From positions 1 to 64,000 of the forward strand of contig CAVOTL010000005.1 in NCBI GenBank assembly GCA_963699345.1: 64,000 nt of DNA, in the 5' to 3' direction. The notes below the pieces were generated by a model. That model was given only the letters and a program-made list of their open reading frames with translations, made no database searches and had not been told where the DNA came from. A program made the translations under genes and the position numbers. Position 1 is the first letter of the stretch; every line of letters starts with the position of its first letter. Shown in pieces: positions 55,897-64,000 of this stretch. Origin of the DNA: Bog-756 sp963699345 (lineage in GTDB: Bacteria; Actinomycetota; Acidimicrobiia; Acidimicrobiales; RAAP-2).

Positions 55897-57115
55897 CGAT
55901 CGGGGGCGCCGCCGACGACGGGGTCTGGCCCAGGGTGGCCAGGTAGCCGGCGTGGTTGCGGGTGAACTCCTCGACCGAGTCACCGCCGAACTTGCGCAGC
56001 GCCTCGCCGGCCAGCACCAGGGCCGTCATCGTCTCGGCGACGACCCCCATGGCCGGCACCGCGGTCACGTCGGTGCGCTCCTTGAACGACACCGTCGACT
56101 CCTTGGTCACGACGTCGACGGTGCCGAGCGTGGGCCGGTTGAGCGTGGCCAGCGGCTTCATCGACAGGCGGGCGACGATCGGGGCGCCGGTGCTCATACC
56201 GCCCTCGATCCCCCCGGCCCGGTGGGTGTCCCGCACGTAGCCGCCGCTCCGGGCGGCGGCCAGGCCCTCCTCCGACTCCTGGTCGGGGTCGGCCATCCGG
56301 ATGGCGTCGTGGGCCTCCGAGCCGAGCATGGCGGCCACCTCGGCGCCCTCGCCGATCTCCACGGCCTTGATGGCCTGGATGCTCATGAGGGCCTGGGCCA
56401 GCAGCGCGTCGAGGCGACGGTCCCAGTGGACGTGGCTCCCGAGGCCGACGGGCACGCCGTAGGCGATGACCTCGGCGACCCCGCCGAGCGAGTCGCCGGC
56501 CTTGGCCGCCGCCTTGATGGCCGCCACCATCCGCTTCTCCGCCTTGGGGTCGAAGCAGCGGACCTGGGACTCGTCGATGGCGGCGAGGTCCTCGAAGCGC
56601 GGCAGCGACTCGGGATGGGCCTTGGCCTTGCCCATCTGGACGATGTGGCTGAGTACGTCGACGCCGATCTGTTGGAGCAGGAGCTTGGCCACCGTGCCCG
56701 CCGCCACCCGGGCGGCCGTCTCGCGGGCCGACGCCCGCTCCAGCACGTCGCGGGCGTCGTCCAGGCCGTACTTGAGCATCCCGGCCAGGTCGGCGTGGCC
56801 GGGGCGGGGCTGGGTCAGGACCTTGGAGGGCAGGCCCGGGGCGGGGGACATCTCCTCCTCCCACTTCGGCCACTCGGTGTTGGCGATCTCGATGGCCACC
56901 GGCGACCCGAGCGTCCGGCCGTGGCGGATGCCGCCGAGCAGGCTCACCTCGTCGACCTCGAAGCGCATGCGCGGCCCGCGGCCGAAGCCGAGCCGGCGGC
57001 GGGCCAGCCCCCGCTGGATGTCCTCGGCCGTGACCAGGAGTCCGGCCGGCACGCCTTCGAGGATCACCACGAGGGCGCGTCCGTGGGACTCTCCGGCGGT
57101 CAGGTAGCGCAGCAT
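55889..57115 (-). CDS. aroC: Chorismate synthase
   Basis: Intact, 408 aa, FMN-dependent. GESHGRALVVILEGVPAG, the RRLGFGRGPRM segment and RASARETAARVAAGTVAK are family signatures. It heads the aroC-K-B-Q-pepQ-efp-nusB run. TAGATT ends 7 nt before the ATG at 57115, so it likely starts a leaderless transcript. Confidence 0.98.
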   Translation of the reverse strand: MLRYLTAGESHGRALVVILEGVPAGLLVTAEDIQRGLARRRLGFGRGPRMRFEVDEVSLLGGIRHGRTLGSPVAIEIANTEWPKWEEEMSPAPGLPSKVLTQPRPGHADLAGMLKYGLDDARDVLERASARETAARVAAGTVAKLLLQQIGVDVLSHIVQMGKAKAHPESLPRFEDLAAIDESQVRCFDPKAEKRMVAAIKAAAKAGDSLGGVAEVIAYGVPVGLGSHVHWDRRLDALLAQALMSIQAIKAVEIGEGAEVAAMLGSEAHDAIRMADPDQESEEGLAAARSGGYVRDTHRAGGIEGGMSTGAPIVARLSMKPLATLNRPTLGTVDVVTKESTVSFKERTDVTAVPAMGVVAETMTALVLAGEALRKFGGDSVEEFTRNHAGYLATLGQTPSSAAPPIDA

Positions 57116-57122
57116 CCCGCCA

Positions 57123-57128
57123 AATCTA
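57123..57128 (-). promoter_or_regulatory. -10 hexamer TAGATT before aroC
   Basis: TAGATT ends 7 nt before the aroC ATG. Confidence 0.6.
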
Positions 57129-57176
57129 CTCGGGGCGGGACGGGCCCCGGAGGCCGCCGAGCGGGCGCCGGCCGCG

Positions 57177-58148
57177 TCACCGGGCGCGGCCCGTCAGGAC
57201 GACGCGTGGAAGAGGTCGTGCGGCCAGCGTCCCACCCCAGAGGATGGCGACGACGGCCCCGACGCAGAGGGCAGGGGCGAAGGGGATGCGGGTCCGGCGG
57301 CCGGCCGACGACCCCACCATCAGGACCAGACCGAACAGGAGGCCGATCACGAATCCGGAGAGGAAGGCCAGGTACACGTGGACGAGGCCCAGGTAGCCGA
57401 CGGTCAGGCCGATCACGCCGGCCAGGCGGACGTCGCCGAAGCCCATGCCCCGGGGCACGACGAACCAGATCACGAAGAACACCGCGAAGGCGGCCGCGCC
57501 GCCGATGACGGCGATGACGAGGTCGTGCCACGTGCCGTCGACCGCCGACACGATCACCAGCAGGGGCACGATGACGGCCGAGGGCCGCCGTAGAGGAGCG
57601 TCCGGGGGACCAGGCGGTGGGAGAGGTCGGTCACCGAGACGGCGACGGCCAGGGCCAGGAAGACCAGGAACGGGGTGACGAGGAGGTGCTCGCCGAAGTG
57701 GGCCGCGGCCGCGGCCCACAGGAGGCCGGTCACGGCGGCGGCAGCTCCGGTGCGGGTGGTGGAGTGACCCGACGGCAGGAGGTGCCGGACGGGGACGGGG
57801 CCGTCCGGCCCGTCGCCCGACGTGTCGTCGGACACGACGTGCTCGGGGCCCGGGACGGGCCCGGGGTCGTGCCCTCCGTCGGGTCCGGGAGCGTCGACGA
57901 CGGACGGCACCGGCGCCGGTGCGGCCGGGGAGCCCGGATCGCGGCTCGGACGGCCCCACCGGTCGTCCGCGACGTCGGCCCCGTCGGTGCGCGTCGCTGG
58001 CGACGGAGCCACCCGCTTCGGCCCGGCGGGCCTCCCGCTCGGCCCGGCGCCGGTCGTCGGCGGCCCGGCTGAGGTCGGCGAGTCGTTGGCCGAGGGGATC
58101 GACCGCGGCACCCACCGCCGCGCCGGCCGATGCCGACGGCGACGACAT
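57177..58148 (-). CDS. Type 4 prepilin peptidase-like protein (A24) with N-terminal extension (frameshifted)
   Basis: About 320 aa. The first 115 residues are charged and then Pro/Gly-rich, without a membrane segment. Six or seven hydrophobic helices follow. The first catalytic Asp is in VSVTDLSHRLVPRTL and the second in GMGFGDVRLAGVIG, the GxGD motif of A24 aspartic peptidases. The Cys-rich methyltransferase domain of full prepilin peptidases is absent. Frame changes near 58008, and 57590. ATG 58148 is the likely start. No pilin or secretion genes lie nearby, so its substrate is unknown. Confidence 0.78.
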   Translation of the reverse strand: MSSPSASAGAAVGAAVDPLGQRLADLSRAADDRRRAEREARRAEAGGSVASDAHRRGRRRGRPVGPSEPRSGLPGRTGAGAVRRRRSRTRRRARPRARPGPRARRVRRHVGRRAGRPRPRPAPPAVGSLHHPHRSCRRRDRPPVGRGRGPLRRAPPRHPVPGLPGPGRRRLGDRPLPPPGPPDAPLRRPSAVIVPLLVIVSAVDGTWHDLVIAVIGGAAAFAVFFVIWFVVPRGMGFGDVRLAGVIGLTVGYLGLVHVYLAFLSGFVIGLLFGLVLMVGSSAGRRTRIPFAPALCVGAVVAILWGGTLAARPLPRVVLTGRAR

Positions 58149-58213
58149 ACAAGGTGTGCACGTCACGAAAGGTACTGGACGCACGCCCCGGGACCGGGCA
58201 TCGTGGCCACCCT

Positions 58214-58942
58214 ATGGAGACGCGCACCCTGACGCCTGGACACCCCGGACGGCCCCATGCCCCTCTACGAGGCCGAGCCCGACGGCGCCCCGAAGGGTGC
58301 CGTCGTCGTGATCCAGGAGGCCTTCGGCGTCAATCCCCACATCGAGGACGTGACCCGTCGGTTCGCCACCGCCGGCTACCACGCGGTGGCCCCCCACCTG
58401 TTCCACCGCACCGGCTCCCCCGTCCTCGACTACGACGACTTCGCCGCCGTCATGCCCAACCTCACCTCCCTGTCCGACGACGGGCCTGCTGGTCGACGTG
58501 GGCGCCGCCCTCGACCACCTGCGCGCCGCGGGCTGGTCGGACCGCCAGATCGGCATCGTGGGGTTCTGCATGGGCGGCCGGGTCACCTTCCTGGTGGCCG
58601 GGCACGAAGCGCTCGGCGCCGCCGTCGGCTTCTACGGCGGCGGGATCGTCAACGGGCGCTCCGAGGCCATGCCGGCGCTGGTCGACCTGGTGCCCGAGCT
58701 GGCCACGCCGTGGCTGGGCCTGTTCGGCGACGCCGACCCGTCCATCCCGGTCGACGACGTGGAGCGACTGCGGGACCTGCTCGACCTGGGCGCCGAGGTC
58801 GACACGTCGATCGTCCGCTACCCCGACGCCCAGCACGGCTTCCACTGCGACCGTCGCGACTCCTACGACGAGGCCTCGGCCACCGACGCGTGGCGCCGGA
58901 CGCTCGACTGGCTGGACGACCACCTGGCCCCGGTGCGCCTGA
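58214..58942 (+). CDS. Dienelactone hydrolase family protein (frameshifted)
   Basis: About 241 aa alpha/beta hydrolase. Recovered N-terminus METRTLTP-DTPDGPMPLY and KGAVVVIQEAFGVN. The catalytic triad is Cys in GFCMGG, Asp in FGDADPS and His in DAQHGF. +1 steps near 58240 and 58488, and probably one close to the end, since the stop at 58942 is in the third frame. The family hydrolyses dienelactone in aromatic degradation, but most members act on other esters; the real substrate is not known. Divergent from the prepilin peptidase gene. Confidence 0.86.
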   Translation: METRTLTPGHPGRPHAPLRGRARRRPEGCRRRDPGGLRRQSPHRGRDPSVRHRRLPRGGPPPVPPHRLPRPRLRRLRRRHAQPHLPVRRRACWSTWAPPSTTCAPRAGRTARSASWGSAWAAGSPSWWPGTKRSAPPSASTAAGSSTGAPRPCRRWSTWCPSWPRRGWACSATPTRPSRSTTWSDCGTCSTWAPRSTRRSSATPTPSTASTATVATPTTRPRPPTRGAGRSTGWTTTWPRCA

Positions 58943-58974
58943 GCCGGCCCGGCCGGCGGCGGCCGGACGTCCGG

Positions 58975-59633
58975 TCAGCTGTGGGCCGGCTCGTAGTACG
59001 GGTTGGTCCCGTCGGCGTGGTCGGTGACGTCGACCACGTTGGCGATCTCGGGGATCGCCTCGCGCAGGATGACCTCGATGCCCTGGGACAGCGTGGCCTT
59101 GGCCATGCCGCAGCCCTGGCAGCCCTCCGCTCAGGCGGAGGTACACCGACGAGTCCTCGACGGCCACCAGGTCGGCCCGGCCGCCGTGGGAGGCGATGCT
59201 GGGGTTCACCTGCTCCTCGAGGACCGACACCACCCGCTGGGCGAACGGATCGGACAGGTCGACCTCGGGGATCGACGCCAGTCCGGCGAGGGTCGGCGGT
59301 GCCGGCGTGTTGGGGTTGACGATGACGAGGCCGCCCTCCCCCGATGCATCCGTCACGAAATCGAGGCTGGCGCCCTGGAGCCGTCCCACCGACGCCGAGG
59401 GGATCACCACCGGCATGTCGTCATCGGGCTGGACGACATCGCCTCCGGCCGCGTCGGCCAGCGCCTGGAAGTACATGTCGTAGGTGTAGGCCCCGTTGGC
59501 CTCCCCACTGACCTCGAGCCACAGGGCGAGCGTGTCGGAGTCCGCCTCGTTGGCCAGCACCTCGAGCACGGTGGTCGCGGGCGTCGGGCGTGATGGTCAA
59601 CACCGGCGCGATGTCCTCACGGTCTTCACTCAT
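58975..59633 (-). CDS. nfuA: NfuA-like iron-sulfur carrier (two frameshifts)
   Basis: About 218 aa. The N-terminal part is a degenerate HesB/IscA-like domain (VIPSASVGRLQGASLDFV) without the usual Cys set. The C-terminal Nfu domain has SIASHGGRADLVAVEDSSVY and, after a +1 step near 59131, the cluster-binding CxxC in GGCQGCGMAKATL. Another step lies near 59580. It ends TDHADGTNPYYEPAHS at 58975. The ATG at 59633 has TATGAT at 7 nt. Only 18 nt separate it from the divergent Cys-rich gene. Confidence 0.85.
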
Positions 59634-59640
59634 GCCTGTC

Positions 59641-59646
59641 ATCATA
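59641..59646 (-). promoter_or_regulatory. -10 hexamer TATGAT before nfuA
   Basis: TATGAT ends 7 nt before the nfuA ATG and lies only 5 nt from the divergent GTG at 59652, so both promoters must overlap. Confidence 0.65.
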
Positions 59647-59651
59647 AGGGC

Positions 59652-60401
59652 GTGTCCCCCTCCCACAAGCACGTGCCCGACGACGCCCACGAGTGGGTGA
59701 GCTTCGACGACCCCGACGAGGAGCGGACGTGGCTCTTCGACGTGACGTTCCTGGCCAGCGCCTGGACGTGCATCTTCGGCGCCGGATGCCAGGGCGTGCT
59801 GACGGGCCCGACCCCCGAGCTCGCCCAGGGCTGCTGCTCCTACGGGGCCCACTTCACCGGCCGGGAGGACGCCGACCGCGTCGAGGCCGTGGCCCGGACG
59901 CTCGGTCCCGACGTCTGGCAGTTCCACGCCAAGGGCGCCAAGGGGGTGGTGAAGAAGCTGGCCGACGGGGATCTCGGCACCCGGCTGGTGGACGGCGCCT
60001 GCATCTTCCTCAACCGCCCCGGGTTCCGCACCGGTCCGGGATGCGCGCTCCACGTCGAGGCGGCCCGGAGGGGCGTCAGCCACGTCGAGCTCAAACCCGA
60101 GGTGTGCTGGCAGCTGCCGTTGCGCCGCGAGGACGAGACCTCGCCGGACGGCCGGGTCACCTCGGTGGTGCGCCAGTGGGACCGCCGCCACTGGGGCGAG
60201 GGCGGCGCGGAGTTCCACTGGTGGTGCACGGAGGACCCGGCCGCCTTCGTCGGCCACGACCCCGTGTACCGCTCCATGCGGACCGAACTCGAGACGATGG
60301 CGGGACGCAAGGTCTACAAGCGCCTGGCCGCCTATCTCGACGAGCGCACGGCGCCGGCCGCCACGGTCACCCTGCTCCCCCATCCGACGGTCCGCCACTG
60401 A
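59652..60401 (+). CDS. Cys-rich conserved protein, probably metal-binding
   Basis: Intact, 249 aa, soluble. Cys residues cluster at 40, 46, 61 and 62 (WTCIFGAGCQG and QGCCSYGAHF), with more in DGACIFLNR, GPGCALHVEA, EVCWQLPLR and WWCTEDP. The spacing resembles CxxC...CC proteins that bind zinc or an iron-sulfur cluster, but I cannot assign a family with certainty (DUF3109-like is possible). The GTG start overlaps the nfuA promoter region; sharing it with an iron-sulfur carrier suggests a linked role, which is inference. Confidence 0.75.
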   Translation: MSPSHKHVPDDAHEWVSFDDPDEERTWLFDVTFLASAWTCIFGAGCQGVLTGPTPELAQGCCSYGAHFTGREDADRVEAVARTLGPDVWQFHAKGAKGVVKKLADGDLGTRLVDGACIFLNRPGFRTGPGCALHVEAARRGVSHVELKPEVCWQLPLRREDETSPDGRVTSVVRQWDRRHWGEGGAEFHWWCTEDPAAFVGHDPVYRSMRTELETMAGRKVYKRLAAYLDERTAPAATVTLLPHPTVRH

Positions 60402-60411
60402 GCCTGCCGGG

Positions 60412-60433
60412 GCGCCATCCGGGGTGGTGGCGC
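60412..60433. terminator. Weak stem-loop between convergent genes
   Basis: GCGCCATCC pairs imperfectly with GGTGGTGGCGC just after the Cys-rich gene and before the end of the small zinc-ribbon gene. No U-tract. It could serve both directions. Confidence 0.35.
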
Positions 60434-60473
60434 GGGCCAGCCATCACCAGGGAGCCGACGGGGTGGGGTGGGA

Positions 60474-60686
60474 CTACTCGGCCAGCGGGTCGTACTCGTC
60501 GCTCGTCGTGGGGACGCGCGGTGCGGTACCGAGGATCTCGTCATAGTCGTCCTCGGTGGCCAGGCACCACGAGGCGTGCTTGTCCTCGGGCTCGGCGCCG
60601 CACTCGGGGCAACGGCGATTGGCCGTGGCGACCGACCGCTTCAAGCTGCGCGCTTCTTCGAAGCGGCGATGGCGTCCCTTCTTCAC
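60474..60686 (-). CDS. Small zinc-ribbon-like protein
   Basis: 70 aa. A basic N-terminus (KKGRHRRFEEARSLKR) is followed by CPECGAEPEDKHASWC, which can hold one metal ion, and an acidic C-terminus. AAGGAG lies 8 nt before the GTG at 60686, so I prefer this start to one 45 nt upstream. No function known. Confidence 0.7.
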   Translation of the reverse strand: MKKGRHRRFEEARSLKRSVATANRRCPECGAEPEDKHASWCLATEDDYDEILGTAPRVPTTSDEYDPLAE

Positions 60687-60823
60687 GAGACCAACTCCTT
60701 GCCCCACCAGGGGTGGACGTACCCCGCGCACAGCGCGCCCGGGTCACCACCTGAGAACGATGCCACCAGTGTAGTGCGGCGACCACCGGGTCGTGGCACC
60801 GCCGGAGCCCGGCGCGGTGCCGC

Positions 60824-60829
60824 TACAGT
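60824..60829 (+). promoter_or_regulatory. -10 hexamer TACAGT before the 78-aa gene
   Basis: TACAGT ends 6 nt before the GTG at 60836. Confidence 0.55.
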
Positions 60830-60835
60830 CGCACC

Positions 60836-61072
60836 GTGGCCGACGATTTCGATCCCCGGGACATGGTGGCGCGGTTCCGGGCCCGCGCCGAGGCGGTGCG
60901 CAACCGGGGGCTGCCGCCCATCGAGGGACCCGACCGGCAGCGGTTCATCGAGCAGGCCCAGACGGACTTCATGGACTACGCCATGCTGGGCGACGCCGAG
61001 GCGACGATCGAGGACGGGGTGCTGGTGTTCCGCATCGACCTGCGTCCCGCCACCCCGCCGACCGCGGACTGA
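60836..61072 (+). CDS. Conserved hypothetical small protein
   Basis: Intact, 78 aa. An N-terminal helix rich in Arg (MVARFRARAEAVRNRG) and a C-terminal strand pair (EATIEDGVLVFRIDLRP). Leaderless promoter. Divergent from the zinc-ribbon gene by 149 nt and convergent with the flavin reductase. Family not recognised. Confidence 0.68.
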   Translation: MADDFDPRDMVARFRARAEAVRNRGLPPIEGPDRQRFIEQAQTDFMDYAMLGDAEATIEDGVLVFRIDLRPATPPTAD

Positions 61073-61106
61073 TCCGGGCCGCGGACCGACCGCGCCCGGA
61101 GGCCCG

Positions 61107-61697
61107 TCAACCGCCGTAGTTCATGCGGGTGTCGTGCATGGAGAGGACGGCGTCGTCCGACCCCGGGCCACCCAGTCGGTCGGAAGCGCCGACATCGACG
61201 ACCTCACCGACCACCAGCACATGGCTGGCCGCCGGCGCCCCGGCCGCCGGTCCTCCGCCGTCGGTGACCGAGCGCACCGAGCAGGCCAGCCACCCGATCG
61301 CTGCGGCGAGCCGGGGCAGTCCCCCGGCCGTCTCCTCCACCGGCTCCCCCTGCAGTCGGACGGCCACCCCCCGCCCGTCGGTCTCGACGTCGCGCACCGG
61401 CTTGACGAACCGCCGCACGAGGGCCCGGTCGGAGCGTGCGAGGAGCGACACGCTGAACGACCCGCCCTGCTCGATCAACTGGCGGGTGACGGAGCCGGAT
61501 TCGACGGCGACGGCGACCAGCTTGGGCGAGGTCGCCACCTGCATGACCCAGTTGCAGGTCATGAGATTCCGCCGGTCGCCCGCCCGGCTGCCCACGACGA
61601 AGAGACCGGTGGGCATCGCCCACAGGACCCGTCGGCGCAGCCGGTCGACCGCGTCGTCCCCCTCCGGACCGCCTCCGGTGCCGCCGGCGGGGCTCAT
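61107..61697 (-). CDS. Flavin reductase-like FMN-binding protein
   Basis: Intact, 196 aa. GLFVVGSRAGDRRNLMTCNW and SFSVSLLARSDRALVRRFVK match the flavin reductase-like domain (PF01613), which binds FMN and supplies reduced flavin to a partner or acts alone. The ATG at 61697 overlaps the stop of the lipoprotein gene (ATGA). Partner monooxygenase not seen. Confidence 0.86.
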   Translation of the reverse strand: MSPAGGTGGGPEGDDAVDRLRRRVLWAMPTGLFVVGSRAGDRRNLMTCNWVMQVATSPKLVAVAVESGSVTRQLIEQGGSFSVSLLARSDRALVRRFVKPVRDVETDGRGVAVRLQGEPVEETAGGLPRLAAAIGWLACSVRSVTDGGGPAAGAPAASHVLVVGEVVDVGASDRLGGPGSDDAVLSMHDTRMNYGG

Positions 61698-62236
61698 GTC
61701 CCCCCGGCGAAGGGGTCCCCGTCGTCCGGGGGCGTGGTGGTCTCCGTGGTCGGCGTCCTCCCCGTGATCGCCTCGATGCGCTGGTCGGCGATCGAGAAGA
61801 GCGTGGTGAGGCGCGCCCGTTCCGATGTCGACCGGGCGAGCAGCGCGGCGTTGCCCGCAGCACCGCGGTAGCAGTCGTCGCCGGCCTCGGTGGCGTCCAC
61901 GAAGGCGTTGTTCAGGTCGGCGGTCAGCTCCTGGTCGGGGGTCGGCAGATTCCCCACCCCGGTCTGGCCGTCGTTGGCGAGGAGGTCGCACACCTCGCGG
62001 ATGGCCGCCGCGGAGTTGTGCTGTCGGATGGCGAGGTCGACGTTCCTGGCGTCGACCTCGACATTGCCGATCGAGGACCCGCCCCCCTGGTCGTTGACCC
62101 AGGAGGACACCTGTTGGGCGGACGTGCCACCCTCGGCACAGCCGCCCAGCCCGACGCCGCCGAGCACCAGGGCGGCCGCCAGGGTGACGAGGCCCGCCCG
62201 GCCGGGGCCGGTGGCCCGGGTCGCGGCGCGGCGCAT
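61694..62236 (-). CDS. Lipoprotein of unknown function
   Basis: Intact, 180 aa. Basic N-terminus, hydrophobic core (LVTLAAALVLGGVGLGGC) with lipobox Gly-Gly-Cys, then a helical domain with two further Cys (EVCDLLANDG and AGDDCYRGA) that may form a disulfide. Pro/Thr-rich end. The ATG at 62236 shares a base with the DUF3151 stop (TGATG). No family recognised. Confidence 0.78.
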   Translation of the reverse strand: MRRAATRATGPGRAGLVTLAAALVLGGVGLGGCAEGGTSAQQVSSWVNDQGGGSSIGNVEVDARNVDLAIRQHNSAAAIREVCDLLANDGQTGVGNLPTPDQELTADLNNAFVDATEAGDDCYRGAAGNAALLARSTSERARLTTLFSIADQRIEAITGRTPTTETTTPPDDGDPFAGGT

Positions 62237-62706
62237 CAGGCCGGGAAACCCGTCCAGTCCGGGCGCCACTCCGGGTCGAGCTGCCGCAGGAACTGGGCAC
62301 ACCGCTCCTCCTCGGCCGGCTCGCCGATGGCCCCGGCCGCGGAGCGCAGACCGTCCAGGCACCGCAGGAAGCCGCGGTTCTCCTCGTGGGCCCAGCGGAC
62401 GAGGCCCGAGCCCTTCCACCCGCTCCTCCGCAGGGCGTCGAGCCCGCGGTGGTAGCCCACCCGGAAGCAGGCGTACGCCTCGACGTCGTCACGGCCCAGC
62501 GCTCCGAGCGCCGCCCAGGCCTCGAGCGATCCGGGGTCCGACCGGACCACGTCGGAGACGGCATGGCGCCGGCGCTCGCCCGGTTGGGCCAGCGCCTGGG
62601 CCAGCGCGTTGCGCACGCCCTCGGGCTCGGCGGGCAGGACGGTCTCGGGCAGGCCGGTGGTCAGCCGGACGGCCGACACGTCGGAGGGGGTTCCGGGGGC
62701 GGTCAT
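62236..62706 (-). CDS. DUF3151 protein
   Basis: Intact, 156 aa. The helical core EAYACFRVGYHRGLDALRRS and VRWAHEENRGFLRCLDGLR is typical of DUF3151, an actinobacterial family of unknown function. TACACT ends 7 nt before the ATG. It heads a three-gene unit with the lipoprotein and flavin reductase. Confidence 0.9.
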   Translation of the reverse strand: MTAPGTPSDVSAVRLTTGLPETVLPAEPEGVRNALAQALAQPGERRRHAVSDVVRSDPGSLEAWAALGALGRDDVEAYACFRVGYHRGLDALRRSGWKGSGLVRWAHEENRGFLRCLDGLRSAAGAIGEPAEEERCAQFLRQLDPEWRPDWTGFPA

Positions 62707-62713
62707 GGGCGCC

Positions 62714-62719
62714 AGTGTA
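62714..62719 (-). promoter_or_regulatory. -10 hexamer TACACT before the DUF3151 gene
   Basis: TACACT ends 7 nt before the ATG at 62706. Confidence 0.6.
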
Positions 62720-62770
62720 CGGCCCGCCCCGTGGGCAGCCCCCGCGGCCGACGGGCCGGGGTCGCCGTCC

Positions 62771-64000
62771 TCAGTCGAAGCGGACGAGGTGGTGGTCCTT
62801 CTTGCCCCGGCGGAGGACGACATAGCGGCCGGCCACCAGGTCACCCGGCGTGACCCGCCGGGTCGAGGTCGTCGGCCCGGGCGTTGTTCACGTACGCCCC
62901 GCCCTGGGTCACGGCCGTGCGGGCCTGGCTCTTCGAGGCCACCAGGCCGGTGTCGGCCAACAGGTCGACCAGCAGCAGACCGTCACCGTCGAGGCGGGTG
63001 GCGGCGAGGTCGGTCGACGGCGCCTCGGCGAAGACGTCGAGCAGGGTGGTCTCGTCCAGGCCGGAGACGTCGCCCCCGAAGAGGGCGGCCGCGGCCTGTT
63101 CGGCACGACTCGTCTCGTCGTCGCCGTGGACGAGGGCGCAGACGTGCCGGGCCAGCACCCGGTGGGCCTCGCGCCGCTCGGGATGCTCGGCCGTGGCGCG
63201 GTCGAGATCCAGGATCTCCTCGTGGGGGAGGAAGGTGAAGTAGCGGAGGTACGTGCCCACCATGGCGTCCTCGCTCCGGAGGAAGAACTGGTACAGCTGG
63301 TAGGGCGACGTCCGTCGGGGGTCGAGCCAGACGGCGCCCGACTCGGTCTTGCCGAACTTGGTGCCGTCGGCCTTGAGCACCAGCGGGCGTGGTCAGGCCG
63401 AAGGCCTCGGCCCGGCGGACCCGGCGGATCAGGTCGATGCCCATGGTGATGTTCCCCCACTGGTCGCTCCCCCCGATCTGGAGCGTGCACCCGTGGTGGT
63501 CGAAGAGCTGCAGGAAGTCGTAGGCCTGCAGGAGCATGTAGCTGAACTCGGTGTAGGAGATGCCCTGGTCGGCCCGGGCCAGCCGGGACCTGACCGAGTC
63601 CTTGGCCACCATCTGGTTGACGGTGAAGTGCTTGCCCACGTCGCGGAGGAACGAGAACAGCGTCAGCGGCGGCAGCCAGTCGGCGTTGTTGACCATCAGC
63701 GCCCGGCCACCACCGTCCGGGCCGACGTCGATGAAGCGGGCGAACTGGGCCCGGATGCCGGCGAGGTTCGCCTCGAGCTGCTCCTCGGTCAGCAGCGAGC
63801 GTTCCTCGGATTTGCCACCCGGGTCGCCGATGAACCCGGTGCCGCCCGCCGGCCACGGCGATGGGGCGGTGCCCGGCCTCTTGGAGGCGACGGAGCGTGC
63901 AGACCTGGAGCAGATGGCCGACGTGTAGGCTGTCGGCGGTGGGGTCGAACCCGGTGTAGCCCGTCATCGGTCCCGCGGCCAGCCGATCGCCCAGCGCGGG
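62771..64000 (-). CDS. tyrS: Tyrosyl-tRNA synthetase, N-terminus beyond the window (frameshifted)
   Basis: Class I synthetase charging tRNA-Tyr. The visible part begins GYTGFDPTADSLHVGHLLQ with the HIGH-type motif HVGH. LQIGGSDQWGNITMGIDL follows, then the KMSKS-type loop KFGKTESGAVWLDPRRTSPY, and the C-terminal S4 domain (SKSQARTAVTQGGAYVNN to GKKDHHLVRFD). Frame changes near 63855, 63700, 63385 and 62860. About 410 codons are visible; only the first few residues are missing. Confidence 0.95.

Overview
The window is high-GC DNA (about 70%) from an Actinomycetota genome. The evidence is the actinobacterial gene order, an actinobacterial-type integration host factor (mIHF), a DUF3151 protein, a helicase-dead PriA, an IF3 with a long Ala/Pro/Glu tail, and many promoters of the leaderless type. 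Acidimicrobiia is my best guess at class level, but that is an inference. Almost all housekeeping genes lie on the minus strand. Read from the right-hand end they form tyrS (cut by the edge), DUF3151/lipoprotein/flavin reductase, nfuA, a prepilin peptidase, then aroC-aroK-aroB-aroQ-pepQ-efp-nusB, pyrR-pyrB-pyrC-carA-carB-pyrD-pyrF, mihF-gmk-rpoZ-coaBC-metK-priA, def and fmt, rpe-ribD-ribBA-ribH-hisG plus a cold-shock-like gene, infC-rpmI-rplT-rRNA methyltransferase-pheS-pheT, argC-J-B-D-F-R-G-H, and at the left a DipZ-like thiol-disulfide protein and a lipoprotein.

This backbone is broken by accessory pieces. A plus-strand pxpA-pxpBC (5-oxoprolinase) cassette with a hypothetical gene sits between pyrF and mihF, which are normally adjacent. 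A secreted S53 peptidase with a PKD domain and a large secreted IgGFc-binding/Ig-like protein occupy the place between rpe and fmt where rsmB is usual. A DUF1844 gene and an MFS transporter lie between infC and hisG. An FAD oxidoreductase, a small helix-turn-helix gene and a small membrane gene lie between argC and pheT. ribE (riboflavin synthase) and pyrK are absent from positions where one might expect them.

The sequence carries many single-base indels. About 40 of the roughly 66 genes, including single-copy essential ones (pheT, tyrS, carB, metK, gmk, priA), are readable only by joining two or more frames. Where I resolved them, the excess over a multiple of three usually equals the number of +1 steps, so the errors are mainly insertions. 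I treat these as assembly errors, not pseudogenes; coordinates given for such genes span the whole reconstructed gene.

Regulatory signals are clear. Thirteen transcription-unit heads have a -10 hexamer of TAnnnT type ending 6-8 nt before the start codon, the hallmark of leaderless mRNAs. The arg operon has two overlapping palindromes that fit ArgR operators next to its leaderless promoter. The pyr operon leader carries a near-exact PyrR-binding loop. infC appears to start at a rare AUA codon. Inside operons, stop and start codons usually overlap (GTGA, ATGA, TTGA, TGATG), implying translational coupling. I found no tRNA, rRNA, CRISPR array, insertion sequence or phage gene, and no gene-free stretch longer than about 250 bases.
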